Notes: generated by a model not told the origin, from the sequence alone. Numbered from the stretch's first letter, positions 11,481 to 22,815 are shown. The stretch is DNA of 64,000 nucleotides from Isoetes taiwanensis (GCA_021234155.1 JAJEKV010000011.1:12005255-12069254), one strand, 5' to 3'. Numbers and translations: made by a program.

Positions 11481-12330
11481 ATGAAAAAAAATGCCTCATC
11501 AAAGGTTAAGAACAACGGTCCAGATTTGGCAGATATAAACGGCTCAGATGGTGATCCTGGTGCTTTGCTCCTATTGGTCAGCTACTTTCCCGCTTTCCTA
11601 CTCCATACTCCATGCTTCCAAATTAGAAAGGGGAGAGCCGCCCGCCGCTTCCGCTGGCTGGCCCCCCGCTTCATGGCCTTTCTACGTGATGCCGCCGCTT
11701 TCACGGGCTATGGCGCCGCCCCTCCCACAACCTCCCCTACGGCTATGGCCCTGCCCTGCTTCACAACCTCCCTATAGTTGACAACGAGCATTTCTGAAAG
11801 CTATTGCACATATTTGTTCACTCCTTTGCTATGGATTTTAAGAAGGTATCTGAAAGCATTGATCATAACTTCAATACAGAATCAAAGCCTAAGGGAAGAT
11901 GTTGGCGCTAGGGCAAAAGGGCCATCTCAAATCTGTCTCTTGAAAGCTGTTTCACATAATAAATTAGATGATCTCTGGAGGAGCCGACCATGCAGATGGC
12001 TCATTGAAGGGATTGTCTCCTCTCAAACAGAGTATCAGGCTTTTCGCTTTGGGAAGCAAGCACAAGCAACTTTCTACAGATTCAGGCTTAAAAAGCTTGC
12101 ATATGCAGAAGGGAATGTCCCGATAAAGGCCAGAGATTCTTTAAATCTTGGTAAGCATCTTTATTTGCTGATACAGCTCTACAGATTCAGGCCTTAAACA
12201 GCTTGCATATGTAGAAGAGGATGTGCAGATGAATGCCATAGATTCTTTAAACTTTGGTAAGCATTTTTATTAAGTAAGTTAATAGAAATTTAGTTAGCAA
12301 ATGATAATATTTTCAGTGGCCTGTCTTTGT
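11481..12330 (+). other. possible decayed gene fragment, function unknown
   Basis: A GC-richer patch (11550-11775) is followed by a frame (about 11778-12150) whose second half has a protein-like composition (for example LWRSRPCRWLIEGIV and FRLKKLAYAEGNV). That frame runs into a good splice-donor-like sequence, cttG|GTAAGC, at about 12150. I do not recognise the protein. No acceptor or continuing exon could be identified, so it may be a fragment or chance. Confidence 0.25.
12074..12273 (+). repeat. direct duplication, 105-bp period
   Basis: The segment starting 'ctacagattcagg' at 12074 is repeated at 12179. Each copy ends in 'cttt/cttg' followed by GTAAGCAT, so the candidate exon end and its splice donor were duplicated together. 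The second copy has accumulated changes that shift its frame. Confidence 0.8.
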
Positions 12331-13475
12331 TTTGTAGGAACAAGTGTTAGAATAGTGTTTTGAAAAAGTAGAGATGAAAGGACAGACCCATATTCTGCTT
12401 GCTTGGTCCCATGTTCCAATGGGGATGTGCTTACAAGCCTGGATGTTCGATGCTGATTTGCTTACAAGCCCAAAAGCAGGTAGAGTCATTCCTGTTTTTC
12501 TTTCTTTTGCATTTTGCTTCGTTTGGAAGCTTGGTTTGTAAGCACGGTACAGGTATAAACGTGAAGAGTTAGCAGGTAAAAATCATTGATCTTGTTTCAT
12601 TTTTTAATGATCTAGGCATTTTTCGAACATAATTGTTTTTTTCTTATGCAGATCCTTAAGTAGGCTGGAAAGTAATGGATCCCATGATGCAGAGGATCTG
12701 TTTATATTCTACATTAAGCAAAAATAAATGGCTGCGAAAGTATCTCTGCAACTAACAAAAGTTTAGAATTGGAAAACTGGAACAGCATCCCAATCTTTCG
12801 GGATCGTAATGTATTTTCTGCTTTATATATTATATAAAAAACTATGTATTCCATGAATTTATAAGGCTTAAGTGGCATGTTGGTTACTTGTATCTAATAG
12901 TTGACAATTAAAAAAATTTGAAACCACTTACACAATAAGAATCTACTCTAACCTACAGGAACCTCCAACCAGCTTGTAATTATATGGTGTTTAATAAACT
13001 TCTATTTATATGTTGTTTAGAAAACCAAAATTTGGAAGGCATGTTTTTTTTTATTTAAATGTAAGCCACGTGTCAGTATATGATTGGTTAAAATAATAGC
13101 ATTTTTTATTTTAAAAAATGCCACGTGTCGATATTTAACTGGTCAAAATATGCATTAGAAACAACACTTAGATTTTTCGATGTGTTATAATCGTGCTTTT
13201 CTATATGTCCTTATTTTAGAAAAACAATAGTTAGGAGCATTAAAAGCAATAGCTGGATTTAAGTAACACATGTGGTATTTCATTAAATAACATGTATATT
13301 TTTATAAAACCATCTTACTTTGACGTTGTAATTTTATATTATATTTCACGTGTAGTAATATCTAAACCTGAAGCAAAACAATTCATGGTTTCGCTAAAAA
13401 CTACAAGTAGATAAAAAAAACACACACATATAGAAAAGGGAAAAAGAACGGTCTTTTATCACTTTTCCACGAGTA
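12331..13475. other. no gene seen; AT-rich spacer
   Basis: AT-rich sequence without convincing frames. Two related segments carry the motif gccacgtgtc followed by a 'tattt/tatg..ggt.aaaata' tail, at about 13066 and 13120 (54-base spacing), so this is a small local duplication containing a CACGTG core. No gene start lies near enough to call it a promoter element. Confidence 0.5.
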
Positions 13476-13789
13476 CTAATATTCAAACCTATATGTGTTT
13501 TTTGGAAGACAAACAACGCGTGGCTCCTCCAAAAAAACAACAGTCACAAGAAAAAACCACACGTTGACAAAAGTTCGGAAAAACAATAGTGAAAAAAAAG
13601 GACACGTTGACCAAAAAACAAAAAGTTGTCGAAAAAAACCACGATTGGAATGTTTTTTGCAAAAACCATTGTCTCTTTGTGCAAATCCGATAAACGGGCC
13701 CGCGTGGACTTTTGGGGGCCATTTTGGTGTTGTTTTTGGCATAAAACAACACTTCCGCATAACTAAAAACAACCGTGGACCAAAAATTG
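13476..13789. other. unclassified, A-rich on the plus strand
   Basis: A-rich sequence with short overlapping frames on both strands and no family resemblance. It abuts the end of the LINE endonuclease block at about 13790. Confidence 0.4.
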
Positions 13790-14378
13790 GGGTCGGGCGG
13801 TCCGATCCTCGCGGGTCGCTTTGCCTCTGCGGACGTAAATGCAGGACATCGTCGATGAGGGGTCAAGTCTCATGGACTGCTCTACTCTGTTCGCTCGCAT
13901 TGAAATCCCCAAGAAGGACGACCCTACCCAACTACTTGTCGGCCAGATGTCATCATATAGATCGACATAAGGGTCCATCCTATCCGCGATCGGAGTGGCT
14001 GCGATAGAAGGTGCTCTCTCGCGTGAGGGAGGGAAATAACAGCGCCGGAAAAGAGGGTTGCCACCGGTATTATGCACACGAACCCACAAGTACCCCCATG
14101 TGTCAATTCAATCTGCCTTCGGAGGGTAAACCGAATGTGCCAAGGTTGTCCAAGAGTAGCAAGCAACCCCACCATGACCCCTCTGTCCTCAGATAGGTAT
14201 TGAAGACCGAAATGTTAGTAACCCGGCCAGATCGTAGCCTTTGTGCTCCGGCATGCTCCCATGTCTCCATGAGAAAGATGAGATCCATATCGACTGCCAC
14301 GGAGTTGAGACTGTCCCCCTTCTGCCAAGAGAAGCCTCGACAATTCCATGAGACCACCCGGAGGCACAATTCCTATTT
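13790..14378 (-). pseudogene. LINE APE-type endonuclease domain, broken
   Basis: The domain opens with LRVVSWNCRGF, the usual start of LINE endonucleases, followed by VDMDLIFLMETWEH (metal-binding Glu of the ET motif). The conserved VVLLGDFNA motif appears in another frame near 13925-13900, so at least one frameshift separates them. In an active LINE this domain nicks the target DNA to prime reverse transcription. Here it is non-functional because of frameshifts and the missing rest of ORF2. Confidence 0.72.
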
Positions 14379-15420
14379 GTCGCCAGCAAGGGTATGCACC
14401 GCGACTGAGTGCTGGGAGGACTCCGAAGGAAGAGGGTCGGTGAGTGAGAAGTAGATGGAGCGGAGGCAGCATGTGGCTGAGAGGGCGTGGGTCGTGAGGG
14501 AGCAGGAGAAGGGGGGGCTGTGGTAGGAGAGGCAGAAGCAGGGCCACGTTCAGCTGCGATTGGGGCTGCGGGGTCTGCAGCAGCAGTGGTGGCGTAAAAT
14601 GTGCATCCCCGCCCGAACCAATCTGCGGCACCCCTTTGGTGGCGGATGCCTCTCGACGACAAGCTCCCCGCTGCGTGCCTCCTTGTTGTGCGGGTGTGAG
14701 GTCCGGCCCACGTGATAGGGGCATCCCCTTCAGCATCTTGCCCTGTCGCAATATGGCATCATGCACTGCGCATCACCTTAGCCTTGAGAATATGACACCG
14801 AGGTATTCTGACCCGAGCCCATGGGGGGCTGCTTTCGGGAAATGTGAACCCGCCCGGGGAATGTCATCCGGACGAGAATGTGTGTTTGGATGTTGTGGGC
14901 TAGACTCTCCCCCTCTTACGGCATGCCTCGGACTACCCGGTTGTGGCCTCTCGTCTGCGCTCTTGGAGTTCTCATGCCTGCCCGGAGTCAAAAGGTGGGG
15001 CCTGCGGCTGTCTTGGGAGGGTGGTGGTGGTGGCTGGGATGGCGTGGGGTGGCTTGAGTGCGGGGCAGCAGGTCGTGGTCACCGCTGCCGGGGCCGTAGG
15101 GTAAATTTGTGCACATCTTGGGGGGTTCTTGGGGAATAGCGGTCCGAGCCGGCGTCCCTCGGCTCTGTGAAGTCGAACCCGCGGCTCTTGCGATTACTTC
15201 TTTGCTGGCCATCTCACAATGCGCTGCTGCAGCTGACTATGAACATAGTAGGGAGACCCTGGCCCTGTCTATGGATTGCTGCCCGCAACCCCTGGAGCTC
15301 GAGGCTCTGAGTAGCGGGGTGTTTCGAGCCCCAAAGACACGGGGTCGAGAGCGGGCTTCTTTGCTCCGTCGTACTCAAGAACCCGGCCGTAATGCAGGGC
15401 AAGCTCATTGATATCTTTTG
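13790..15420 (-). mobile_element. LINE 5' part: ORF1 region and endonuclease
   Basis: A GC-rich island, read on the minus strand. A Pro/Ser/His-rich ORF1-like region (about 15212 to 14400, in several broken frames starting MASKEVIARAAG) is followed by an APE-type endonuclease (about 14378 to 13790). Base composition matches the other LINE blocks of the window. The element stops before any reverse transcriptase, so it is 3'-truncated or broken here. The upstream limit near 15420 is approximate. Confidence 0.65.
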
Positions 15421-16999
15421 AGGGATGATTCGAAAGTTTTGGTTGTAACTTGCAGATTGCGCCTTGGCTACTGCTTGGATCCTGCTAATATTTGGATTGC
15501 AAGCAATGAAACAACGCAATCAATAATTACTGTTGGACTTGGAGCACTTGACTAAGTTCAGGTTTGCTAATCCTCTTGAGATTTCATGAACTCATTTACA
15601 CAGCCTATGTCCTTTGTGAAAGGTCAAGAGTCGTCGAACTGATGCAGCCAAGCCGAGCCGAGACTAATATTGCCATTTAAAATATTAGAGTATTGATGCC
15701 CCATGAGCCATTCGTGCTTGTGAAATGCCACTAATGCAAGAGCTCTGGGACAAGCATAAGATAACTTTTGTGTTGAACATTCATTTGTTGAATTAGTATA
15801 ATACCATATGCTTTTTTTTTAAAGTTGGTGACATACCATCCAAGATATAATTTCATTTTCTTCTATTATAATTATCTTAGTGTTTCAGTAGCCATAAAAC
15901 TAGAGCCAATCACAATAAGAGCTAGAAATGAAATAAATGAAGGGATAGCTTAGCTTGGTTTTTATTTTTGCCCCACAATGCTGAGTTATTTTTGAGTTTG
16001 TCTAATACCATTTGTTTTATTCTTATTGCTAATGCAAGAGCAGAGAAGAAGCTACAACTTGAAGACATGTGAGAATAACACTACAAGAGAATGATTGTTA
16101 GACATCAGAATAAGCATAAGAAAGCCTTCATGAAACAGAGTATTGTGCATCCTCTATGATCTGATGATTAATCTAATGTATATTTTCTGATGCATTATTA
16201 TCAGATTATGCATTAGAATAATTGTCAAAATAAGCATCAGATAATCATCAGAGCAATCATCACAACATAAATTAGAAAAATTGTCAGTTGAATCGTCAGA
16301 TAAATTGTTAGACTAAGCATCAGATGGTTAGGCAGATTAATGATTATGTTAAGCATCAGGTAAAACGTCAAATGGTAGTCAGATTACTCGTCATACTAAG
16401 CATCAGGAAAAGCGTCAGATGGGCAGTCAGATTAATTCCCAAAATAAGCATCAGAGAGATAATCTCAAATTAAATTGCAAAAATTCCACTTCCTATTTTT
16501 ATCTTTTGTGGACATATTTTGACGTTATTTCTCTGTAAAGGTAATTGGTTCAATTGTAGAACATAACGTTTGAGACTAGATATATAAGTATGTTCATAAA
16601 CATGAGTTTGAAGAGACATTGCAATCCATGACGATTATATATTTTGCTTCTATAATGTTACAACATGACTTGTGCACCACTAATGTAGTACAATTAATGC
16701 CACACATTAAAAAGAACGAAAAAGGACAAAGTTTTTTATATTCATAGACACGAGTTCATGAAGATAATAAGATTATATTTTACTTCTATAATATTACTGT
16801 AAGAGTTTTGCACCATCATAATTATAAGGATTTAGTGCAACTAGTCTTCTTGATGTGCATTGAAGGACCTGATATCTTCTCATCAATGCCACAATTTATC
16901 TTCTTCATTTCAAGAAATGATTGCAAAACCTCCACAAGGTTTTATGATATACTTACAACCTGCACTTTTAATATGAGTTCTTTGATCTGTCATATAATT
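15421..16999. other. no gene seen; AT-rich, contains a small tandem repeat
   Basis: AT-rich sequence. Between about 16220 and 16450 'aagcatcag' recurs at roughly 16224, 16315, 16351, 16398 and 16446. The last three units are 47-48 bases long and share 'cgtcagatgg.agtcagatta'. The rest shows no coding signal. Confidence 0.5.
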
Positions 17000-17490
17000 A
17001 GACATCAAATATCTCTCTAATTTGCATTTGGTAAAACACTTATCATACAACTTTCCAAAGTTTTAAGGAACAAAGACCTCTTTCCCCACTTATAAAGCTT
17101 ACCTGAGGATCCAATACACTTAGTCTGGGACCAAATGAAAATAAAGGAGTTCATAATTGCATCTGGAAGAAGTGTACTTAGAGTTGACCTGCTACTCTTC
17201 AAGTCATAGACAGACCAAACAACTACATCAAAAACTTGTAAGCATGTCTAAATAAAGTCTAGAACTCTTGGACACAGAAATATACACCATCTTCGATTCG
17301 ATCGATATGACATGCTTGGTAGATATTTGTCCTTTCCAACATGAATATAAAAGAACTCCATTGACACTTAATATCAAGAGCTTCCTACAAACAAGTGGGT
17401 TAGTGATAATACATTCCTGTTGTGTGGTGTTATAATTCTCAACCACTATCCTGCCATTCCTATCATCCTCATCAACATAGTCAGTCAATT
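17000..17490 (-). pseudogene. FCP1/NIF-like HAD phosphatase fragment
   Basis: On the minus strand two frames resemble consecutive parts of plant NLI-interacting-factor (FCP1-like) phosphatases. The first (17488-17228) has CRKLLILSVNGVLLYS, matching the HAD motif I region where family members normally read LDxNG. The second (17202-17017) has FIFIWSQTKC...KRSLFLKTLESC, matching the family's 'WDQSKC...K.LxxLxKLW' stretch. The catalytic Asp is replaced (LSVNG), the halves are in different frames, and there are downstream stops, so it is dead. The assignment rests on motif similarity from memory; it is moderate at best. Confidence 0.4.
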
Positions 17491-19301
17491 GGATGCATAT
17501 GCCCTACAACTCTATATTCTTGGAGGTTCTCGCCATTGATTCATGACTCATAACATAGGGAAATAAAGCCAAACTAATATTACGATATGTTATTTATTAA
17601 TAAAAAGTTTTATGAACTTGAGTCTGATGGAGAGGAGAAATGAGGAAAGAAAAGGAAAGAGAAGAAGGAATAGGAAAGGGACATGGAGAACCAAAATGTA
17701 TAGTTGTTTAGGTCAGTGTACTATAGAGGTACTTCACAAATCATAGTTCCTTTCTCACAAAAAGAGTTTATCAGATACTGAGCAACTTGAGGCCTAAGTG
17801 GGACTAGATTTAGTGGCCTTCATTCATACCGTATGCGTAAGAAGGTCTATCAAATAGTATCAAATAGTTTTTTTGGATTGAGATAACGTGATGACATTGA
17901 GATTTATGTTTGGCGATCTTCATCACTAATGTTAAAAGCTTTCACATGATCCCCGTAATCACACTTTAGACTTTTCAATGTATTACGGGAATTGATCAAT
18001 ACCTTCTTTCGTCCTCTTCTTCTTATAAGAGTTTGTACAATTACCAATGCCAACAATATCATGCCTCTCAGGGTAGCCCTTAAGGACAAAAGTTCGCCAA
18101 AAGGCTATTTTTTAAGGTTATCAATAAATTTTGACGCTATAACATCAGCCAGGTGGCTCAAACCTCACGCCACGTTGTGCAAATAAACCTAACTTGCCTT
18201 TTCTGGGCCCGTTATAGATGAAAAAAGTAAAATTAGCCAACTTTTCTACAAACAAATCTCACTCCTTTGAAAATTCGCCACATCCAATAAACGTCATACC
18301 TATGGATTCGCCTTATCCTCTACCCTCCTTCTCGAAGATTTCTTAAGGAATTGCCTAAGTTTTAGGCTTTCTTCATAACCTAATTTATTCTCCATATCCA
18401 TCCAGGTACATATGATAATTTTCGTAGCTATTGTGTTTCAAATACTTCTAAGGATGCACTGGAGAGCATTTTCTTACAGGCCTCCCTTCTATAGATTTGT
18501 TTCATCTACAAGGATGAGCCACATTCTCATTTGCAAAGGTTAAGCTGTGGTATTGTATCATGCAACTATTATAATGTGTTTGTGTCTTTGATTAAGTATG
18601 AATGCTAGTGAATAAAATTTCACCACATAAATTGCACTTGGAAAATAAAGACACTTAAATCATGGCAAAATAATATTGGCCATGATTCGCCTAGATTTCT
18701 ATAAAAAACATTCATGTCTAGAAAATATTCGCCAGCATAACTAATCTTGTAACTCTATTATTCGCCCGACCTTCTAAATTATGCTTAGACAAATTTGGCC
18801 TTAAGGGCAACCCTGATGCCTCTCCTTTGGCCTTTTCAATACCACCCACAATTTAATACTCTTTCTGTAAGCTCAAGCATATTATTACCTAGATCATGCA
18901 ACAACCTCGTAAAAGGAATGTTAAAGAATGCAAGACTTTGGGTTTTTAAGTGGATTTCATATCCAATCATTCAAATCCTTATTCATCCACCTACTCCAAT
19001 TGGTGTTCCAACTCGTCAATGTTGCATCAAACAAGAGTTTAAATTTGTAATGTTCACCGAGCCTCAGTTTGTTTGAATCATTCCTCTTTGCCTCACGGGG
19101 GGTTCACATAGTTTTACTTATACGACCAGGTGAGTGACCCGAAAGGGTTTGTTTTTTCCCTTGAAATACTCGTACCTAGGGGTAGTTCTTTGGAGTTTTT
19201 AGGGTGATTTGGCACAGTATGTGGCTAAAGTAGGGGTTTCTAAGAAAATTCAAAGGCGTATACAAAGGAGTTTTTGCCAATCTCTTACATGTAGGTGGCA
19301 T
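17491..19301. other. no gene seen
   Basis: AT-rich sequence with short unrelated frames. A purine-rich stretch lies at 17630-17690. An imperfect inverted pair occurs: 'tctcagggtagcccttaagg' near 18065 and its approximate complement near 18800. These could be ends of an old element of about 0.75 kb, but no target duplication is evident. Confidence 0.45.
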
Positions 19302-19857
19302 ACCCCTTATACAAAACGTTGCTGATTTTCTACAGCCTATTCTGCCACACCAAGAAGATATTTTGGTATGGGTTTGTCATGAAGAAATTAAGGAGTGCAA
19401 ACTTGTGAACTCTATGTATCAGTTGTTGCTTGATACTGATATTCTTCCTCCGTCTAATAAGTGGTCTCTTCAACTTCCTCCTCTTCAATGGCAGAAGGTG
19501 TGGTCTTGGGCATGCGACAAGCTACTTCATCCTAAAGTGGCAGTTCTTTGGTGGCAGATTCTTCATAGGTGTCTGCGGGTTAATGTGCTTGTCCATAAGT
19601 TTAACCCTAGAATATCAAATCAGTGTCCAGTATGCAAGCGTGGATCTGAGACCATTGAGCATTGCTTTTTCATGTGTGAACACCTTAGACAGGTATGGGA
19701 CTGGTTGTCTTCCCTTTTTCAGGTTTCACTAACAAGTCAACAACTGCTTTTGGCAATTTACCCAAGTACCTGGACAGAGTTACAAGGCCAGGCTTTTCAT
19801 CTAGCAGCAGGATGGTTGTTTTGGACTATCTGGAAAAGACGAAGATTGGTAATCTTC

Positions 19858-20199
19858 TGTCAAGATATATGTGATATCGAGACCACCATCTTGCTAGGCG
19901 TCTTTGAAGCGGCGACTTCGGCCTCAACACGATGGTCTTTGAGAAAGTCTTTGAATCGAAGCAGTCAAAGATCTTATCAAGATCGAAAGCAAACCCTAAC
20001 TAAGTAAGTAACTGTTATTAGTGGGCGGCGGTTGAAAGGCTAATACTATTCTTAGTATCACCGTTTTGTTTATATCATTGTACTTCTGTATTGATATACA
20101 ACATTGAATACAATTCTGATTTGCCTTTGTTTTGGGAGCTTGCGCTCTCGGATATTGGTGTGCATCCCCTTCTCTCCCTTTCTTGGTGCAACCTTGACA
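19858..20199 (+). repeat. 5' LTR of the non-autonomous element
   Basis: 342 bp, TG...CA. Its last ~180 bases match the 3' LTR almost perfectly. About 110 bases in the U3 part (roughly 19902-20010) differ strongly while the first ~45 bases match. Confidence 0.93.
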
Positions 20200-20259
20200 T
20201 GGTATCAGAGCATTAGGTGTGCTGAGATTGATTCAAGATCAACACAGCAATGGAGAAGG

Positions 20260-21546
20260 ATGCAAGCTACAACAGTTACCTTCCCCGGCGGTCATGCGAT
20301 TCAAATCTTTGATGGCACAGGTTTCCAGCAATGGAAAAGCAGAATGATTTTCATTCTCAGATATGAAGGAGTATGGGGAATTGTCAATGGCCAAGAACCT
20401 ACACCGGATGCCAAGAATATTGCTGATTTGCATGCTTGGCAGGGCCGAGATGATAAGGCGATGGCATATATCGGGCTCTCCTTAGCTGACTCTATCCTTG
20501 ATGAGTTCCAGCAAGAGAATAGCCACGATTTGTGGCATGCTCTCATTGAGAAGCATGACCAAAAGACCCATAAGATTGGGCACTTGTATGCGAGGTGATG
20601 GATATGTCTTTGGGATGAGACTGGCCGAAAGTCTTGGCGAGTTCTCGATCACATGAAGCACGCCTTCCAACAGATTGAAGCTTTTGGAGAAGAGCATCAG
20701 ATCTCACAATCGATGCAACTATTTTTCTTCCTCAGGTCATTACCTAATGCATTTGATTCTTTGTACAGCAGCTTTATGCAAGACAAAGATATGGGCTTCC
20801 ATCAAGCAATCACTTCTATTAAGGAGGAGATCATGATGAGGCAAGATGCAGGTAAAGATGGTCATGCCACTCTCTTTGCAGCAGGGCATTCAAAGACTCA
20901 ATCTACCCTAAATGGAGATGAGCATGATGAGGAGGAGAAGCACATTGGTAGCAGATTATCTCTTTCTATTAAGCATGAGGTAGTGGATTTAGATCCTTCT
21001 ACTTTCTGGATATCAGACGATGCAGTAGCACCCAATAAATGGATGCCAATTTCTGATATTCCAGCACCTTCCAAGCAAGGATTAATAGATACCTCAGCCA
21101 TTGAGCTAGGATATCTTGACGTGGCCTTCATCTCCCCATTTTCAGGCAATGTAGCAACACTTCATCAAGTGGCATTCATTTCTGATACTTTGGCTGCGTT
21201 TATACAAGGAGGCACTCAGGTTCTAACACCTGATCAACTGATTTTTCTGTTCGGATTACAGAAACTTCCAGCACTTACAGCACTTCCAACAATTCCAGCA
21301 CCTGTTATGGCACTCAACTCTATTTTGTTTCCAGATCAAGGAGGAGACCTTAATTCACTTGATTGTGAAGGAGTTGAATATGCGTCATATATGATCATGA
21401 TTCCAAAGCAAGGAGGAGCAATTGACTCTTTACTTCTAGGAACAGTTGATCAAGGTCAAGCAAAGGTTTATTTACCTACCAGAGAAAACAGAGCTGATCT
21501 CTTCATGCAAACTTGGTTTTTGAGCTTTTCAGATGACCCTGATTAA
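20260..21546 (+). pseudogene. gag-like ORF with unknown C-terminal half; one in-frame stop
   Basis: From the ATG at 20260 the frame runs 429 codons to TAA at 21544-21546, with one in-frame TGA at 20596-20598. Residues 1-200 are copia-type gag (FDGTGFQQWKSRM, LYAR, MKHAFQQIEAFGEEH, LFFFLRSLPNAFDSL). After about residue 205 the sequence is acidic and hydrophobic, without a zinc knuckle or protease, and I recognise no family (for example DPSTFWISDDAVAPNKW). The stop could be a point mutation of an Arg codon. In non-autonomous elements gag can package RNA, but whether this one is made is unknown. Confidence 0.7.
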
Positions 21547-21628
21547 GTGAACCTTGACCAAGATTCAGATCTTATCTCCAGGAGGAGGAGGCTGAGCATG
21601 GAAATGGCGATCTCTCATCAAGGAGGAG

Positions 21629-21965
21629 TGTCAAGATATATGTGATATCGAGACCACCATCTTGCTAGACGTGCTGAAGCAGCGACTCAGCACTCAACAC
21701 AGTGGTGCTGAGAAAGTGCTGAACTGAACAGAGTCAGCATCTTATCAGCACTGAGCACCGACCTAACTAAGTAACGGCTGTTATTAGTGGGCGGCGGTTG
21801 AACGGCTAATACTATTCTTAGTATCACCGTTTTGTTTATATCATTGTACTTCTGTATTGATATACAACATTGAATACAATTCTGATTTGCCTTTGTTTTG
21901 GGAGCTTGCGCTCTCGGATATTGGTGTGCATCCCCTTCTCTCCCTTTCTTGGTGCAACCTTGACA
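21629..21965 (+). repeat. 3' LTR of the non-autonomous element
   Basis: 337 bp, TG...CA, immediately followed by the TCTTC duplication. The U3 block is rich in 'gctga' and 'cagca' words where the 5' LTR has 'ctttga' and 'tcaaag' words. Confidence 0.93.
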
Positions 21966-22250
21966 TCTTCAAAGGTCTGGATGTGGTTTTTTATCGTGTT
22001 CTCCAAGAAGCTCAAGGTTACATTGTAAAGTCGTATCATTGTTCTTCACTTGCCCCTCGCAAGAGGCGATTGATTTTTGAGGAGTTTTTGGATGTGCACT
22101 CTTATGCTTAGGCAGGTTGCTTCACTCGGTGGGTCTCCGCTTATCCGCTGAGATTTTATTCCTGTCTCTGCATTTATACTTGTATTTGACTCTTTGATTG
22201 AATAAAGTCTGACGTCCTTCAAAAAAAAAAAAAAAAAACCCCTTATACAA

Positions 22251-22590
22251 TAGGTGCAACTCCCCGGCTTTGCCTCCTTATTTATTATAGTTTATTTGGC
22301 TAGTTCTTTAAATTCCTAAATTGTAATGGGAATTTAATGCAATAATAGCAGTTCTAAAATACAAATAGAAACCATTGGCATGTATACTTAATTGTCAAGC
22401 AGCCCCTTTTCCAGAATTATTGAGTCTCCTCTCTGGTCCTCCAAGAGCAATCTATTGGTTTCTTGCATGGTTTAATTGGGCAATATATGGGCTATATCAA
22501 AGCAATAAATGAAATGTTAGTACGAAAAAGATCCATACTTTTTATAATATGAGAACATTAATAATATTTTGGACATGGCTAAGCAAGGCT
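22251..22590. other. no gene seen
   Basis: AT-rich host sequence flanking the L1 target site on the right. Nothing recognisable. Confidence 0.45.
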
Positions 22591-22815
22591 AAAGTGCTTC
22601 TTTTCTTCTTTTCCTTCGGGGCGGGGGTTTTTAAATCCGGGCAGTAATGTGACTGCTGCGCTTTTTGTATTGGGTCCCATAGACCGATTGGTCTTCGTGG
22701 ACGATAAAAACTATTCTATTCTATTCTATTCTATTCTATTCTATTCTATTCTATTCTATTCTATTCTATTCTATTCTATTCTATTCTATTCTATTCTATT
22801 CTATTCTATTCTATT
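22591..22815 (+). mobile_element. LINE 3' end with (CTATT)21 tail
   Basis: About 120 bases of LINE 3' UTR match the 3' ends at 41.7, 42.7, 47.8 and 56.3 kb. They contain the block 'GGGTCCCATAGACCGATTGG' and then 'TCTTCGTGGACGATAAAAA'. Directly after it come 21 perfect CTATT units (22711-22815). The pentanucleotide run is thus the tail of the element, not an independent microsatellite. The copy is almost completely 5'-truncated. Confidence 0.85.

Larger units (their letters stand above)
19858..21965 (+). mobile_element. non-autonomous copia-like LTR element, 2108 bp
   Basis: LTRs of 342 and 337 bp (19858-20199 and 21629-21965) both start TGTCAAGATATATGTG and end CCTTGACA. The 5-bp duplication TCTTC flanks the element (19853-19857 and 21966-21970). 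A primer site TGGTATCAGAGC begins at 20200, and a purine-rich tract precedes the 3' LTR (about 21619-21628). The 1.4-kb interior holds a gag-like frame only. No protease, integrase, RT or RNase H was found, so the element would need trans-acting enzymes. Confidence 0.93.
19315..22111 (+). pseudogene. L1 ORF2 C-terminal region (zf-RVT), interrupted
   Basis: The frame is open from the target duplication. It contains a plant zf-RVT domain with W-rich flanks (LHPKVAVLWWQILHRCLRVN) and the zinc-binding signature CPVCKRGSETIEHCFFMC. It is cut after codon ...VIF at 19857. The reading frame resumes on the far side of the inserted element at 21971 and ends with TAG at 22109-22111, without any other stop. 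The piece lacks RT and endonuclease because of 5' truncation at insertion, so it was never functional here. Confidence 0.85.
19302..22250 (+). mobile_element. 5'-truncated L1 LINE with target duplication, split by a later insertion
   Basis: The 13-base sequence accccttatacaa occurs at 19302-19314 and again at 22238-22250 and is the target-site duplication. Between them lies an L1 3' end: ORF2 C-terminus (19315-19857, continuing 21971-22111), a 3' UTR with AATAAA at 22201, and an 18-A tail at 22221-22238. The element is about 0.8 kb once the nested copia-like element is set aside. A perfect duplication and an open frame indicate recent insertion. Confidence 0.92.
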
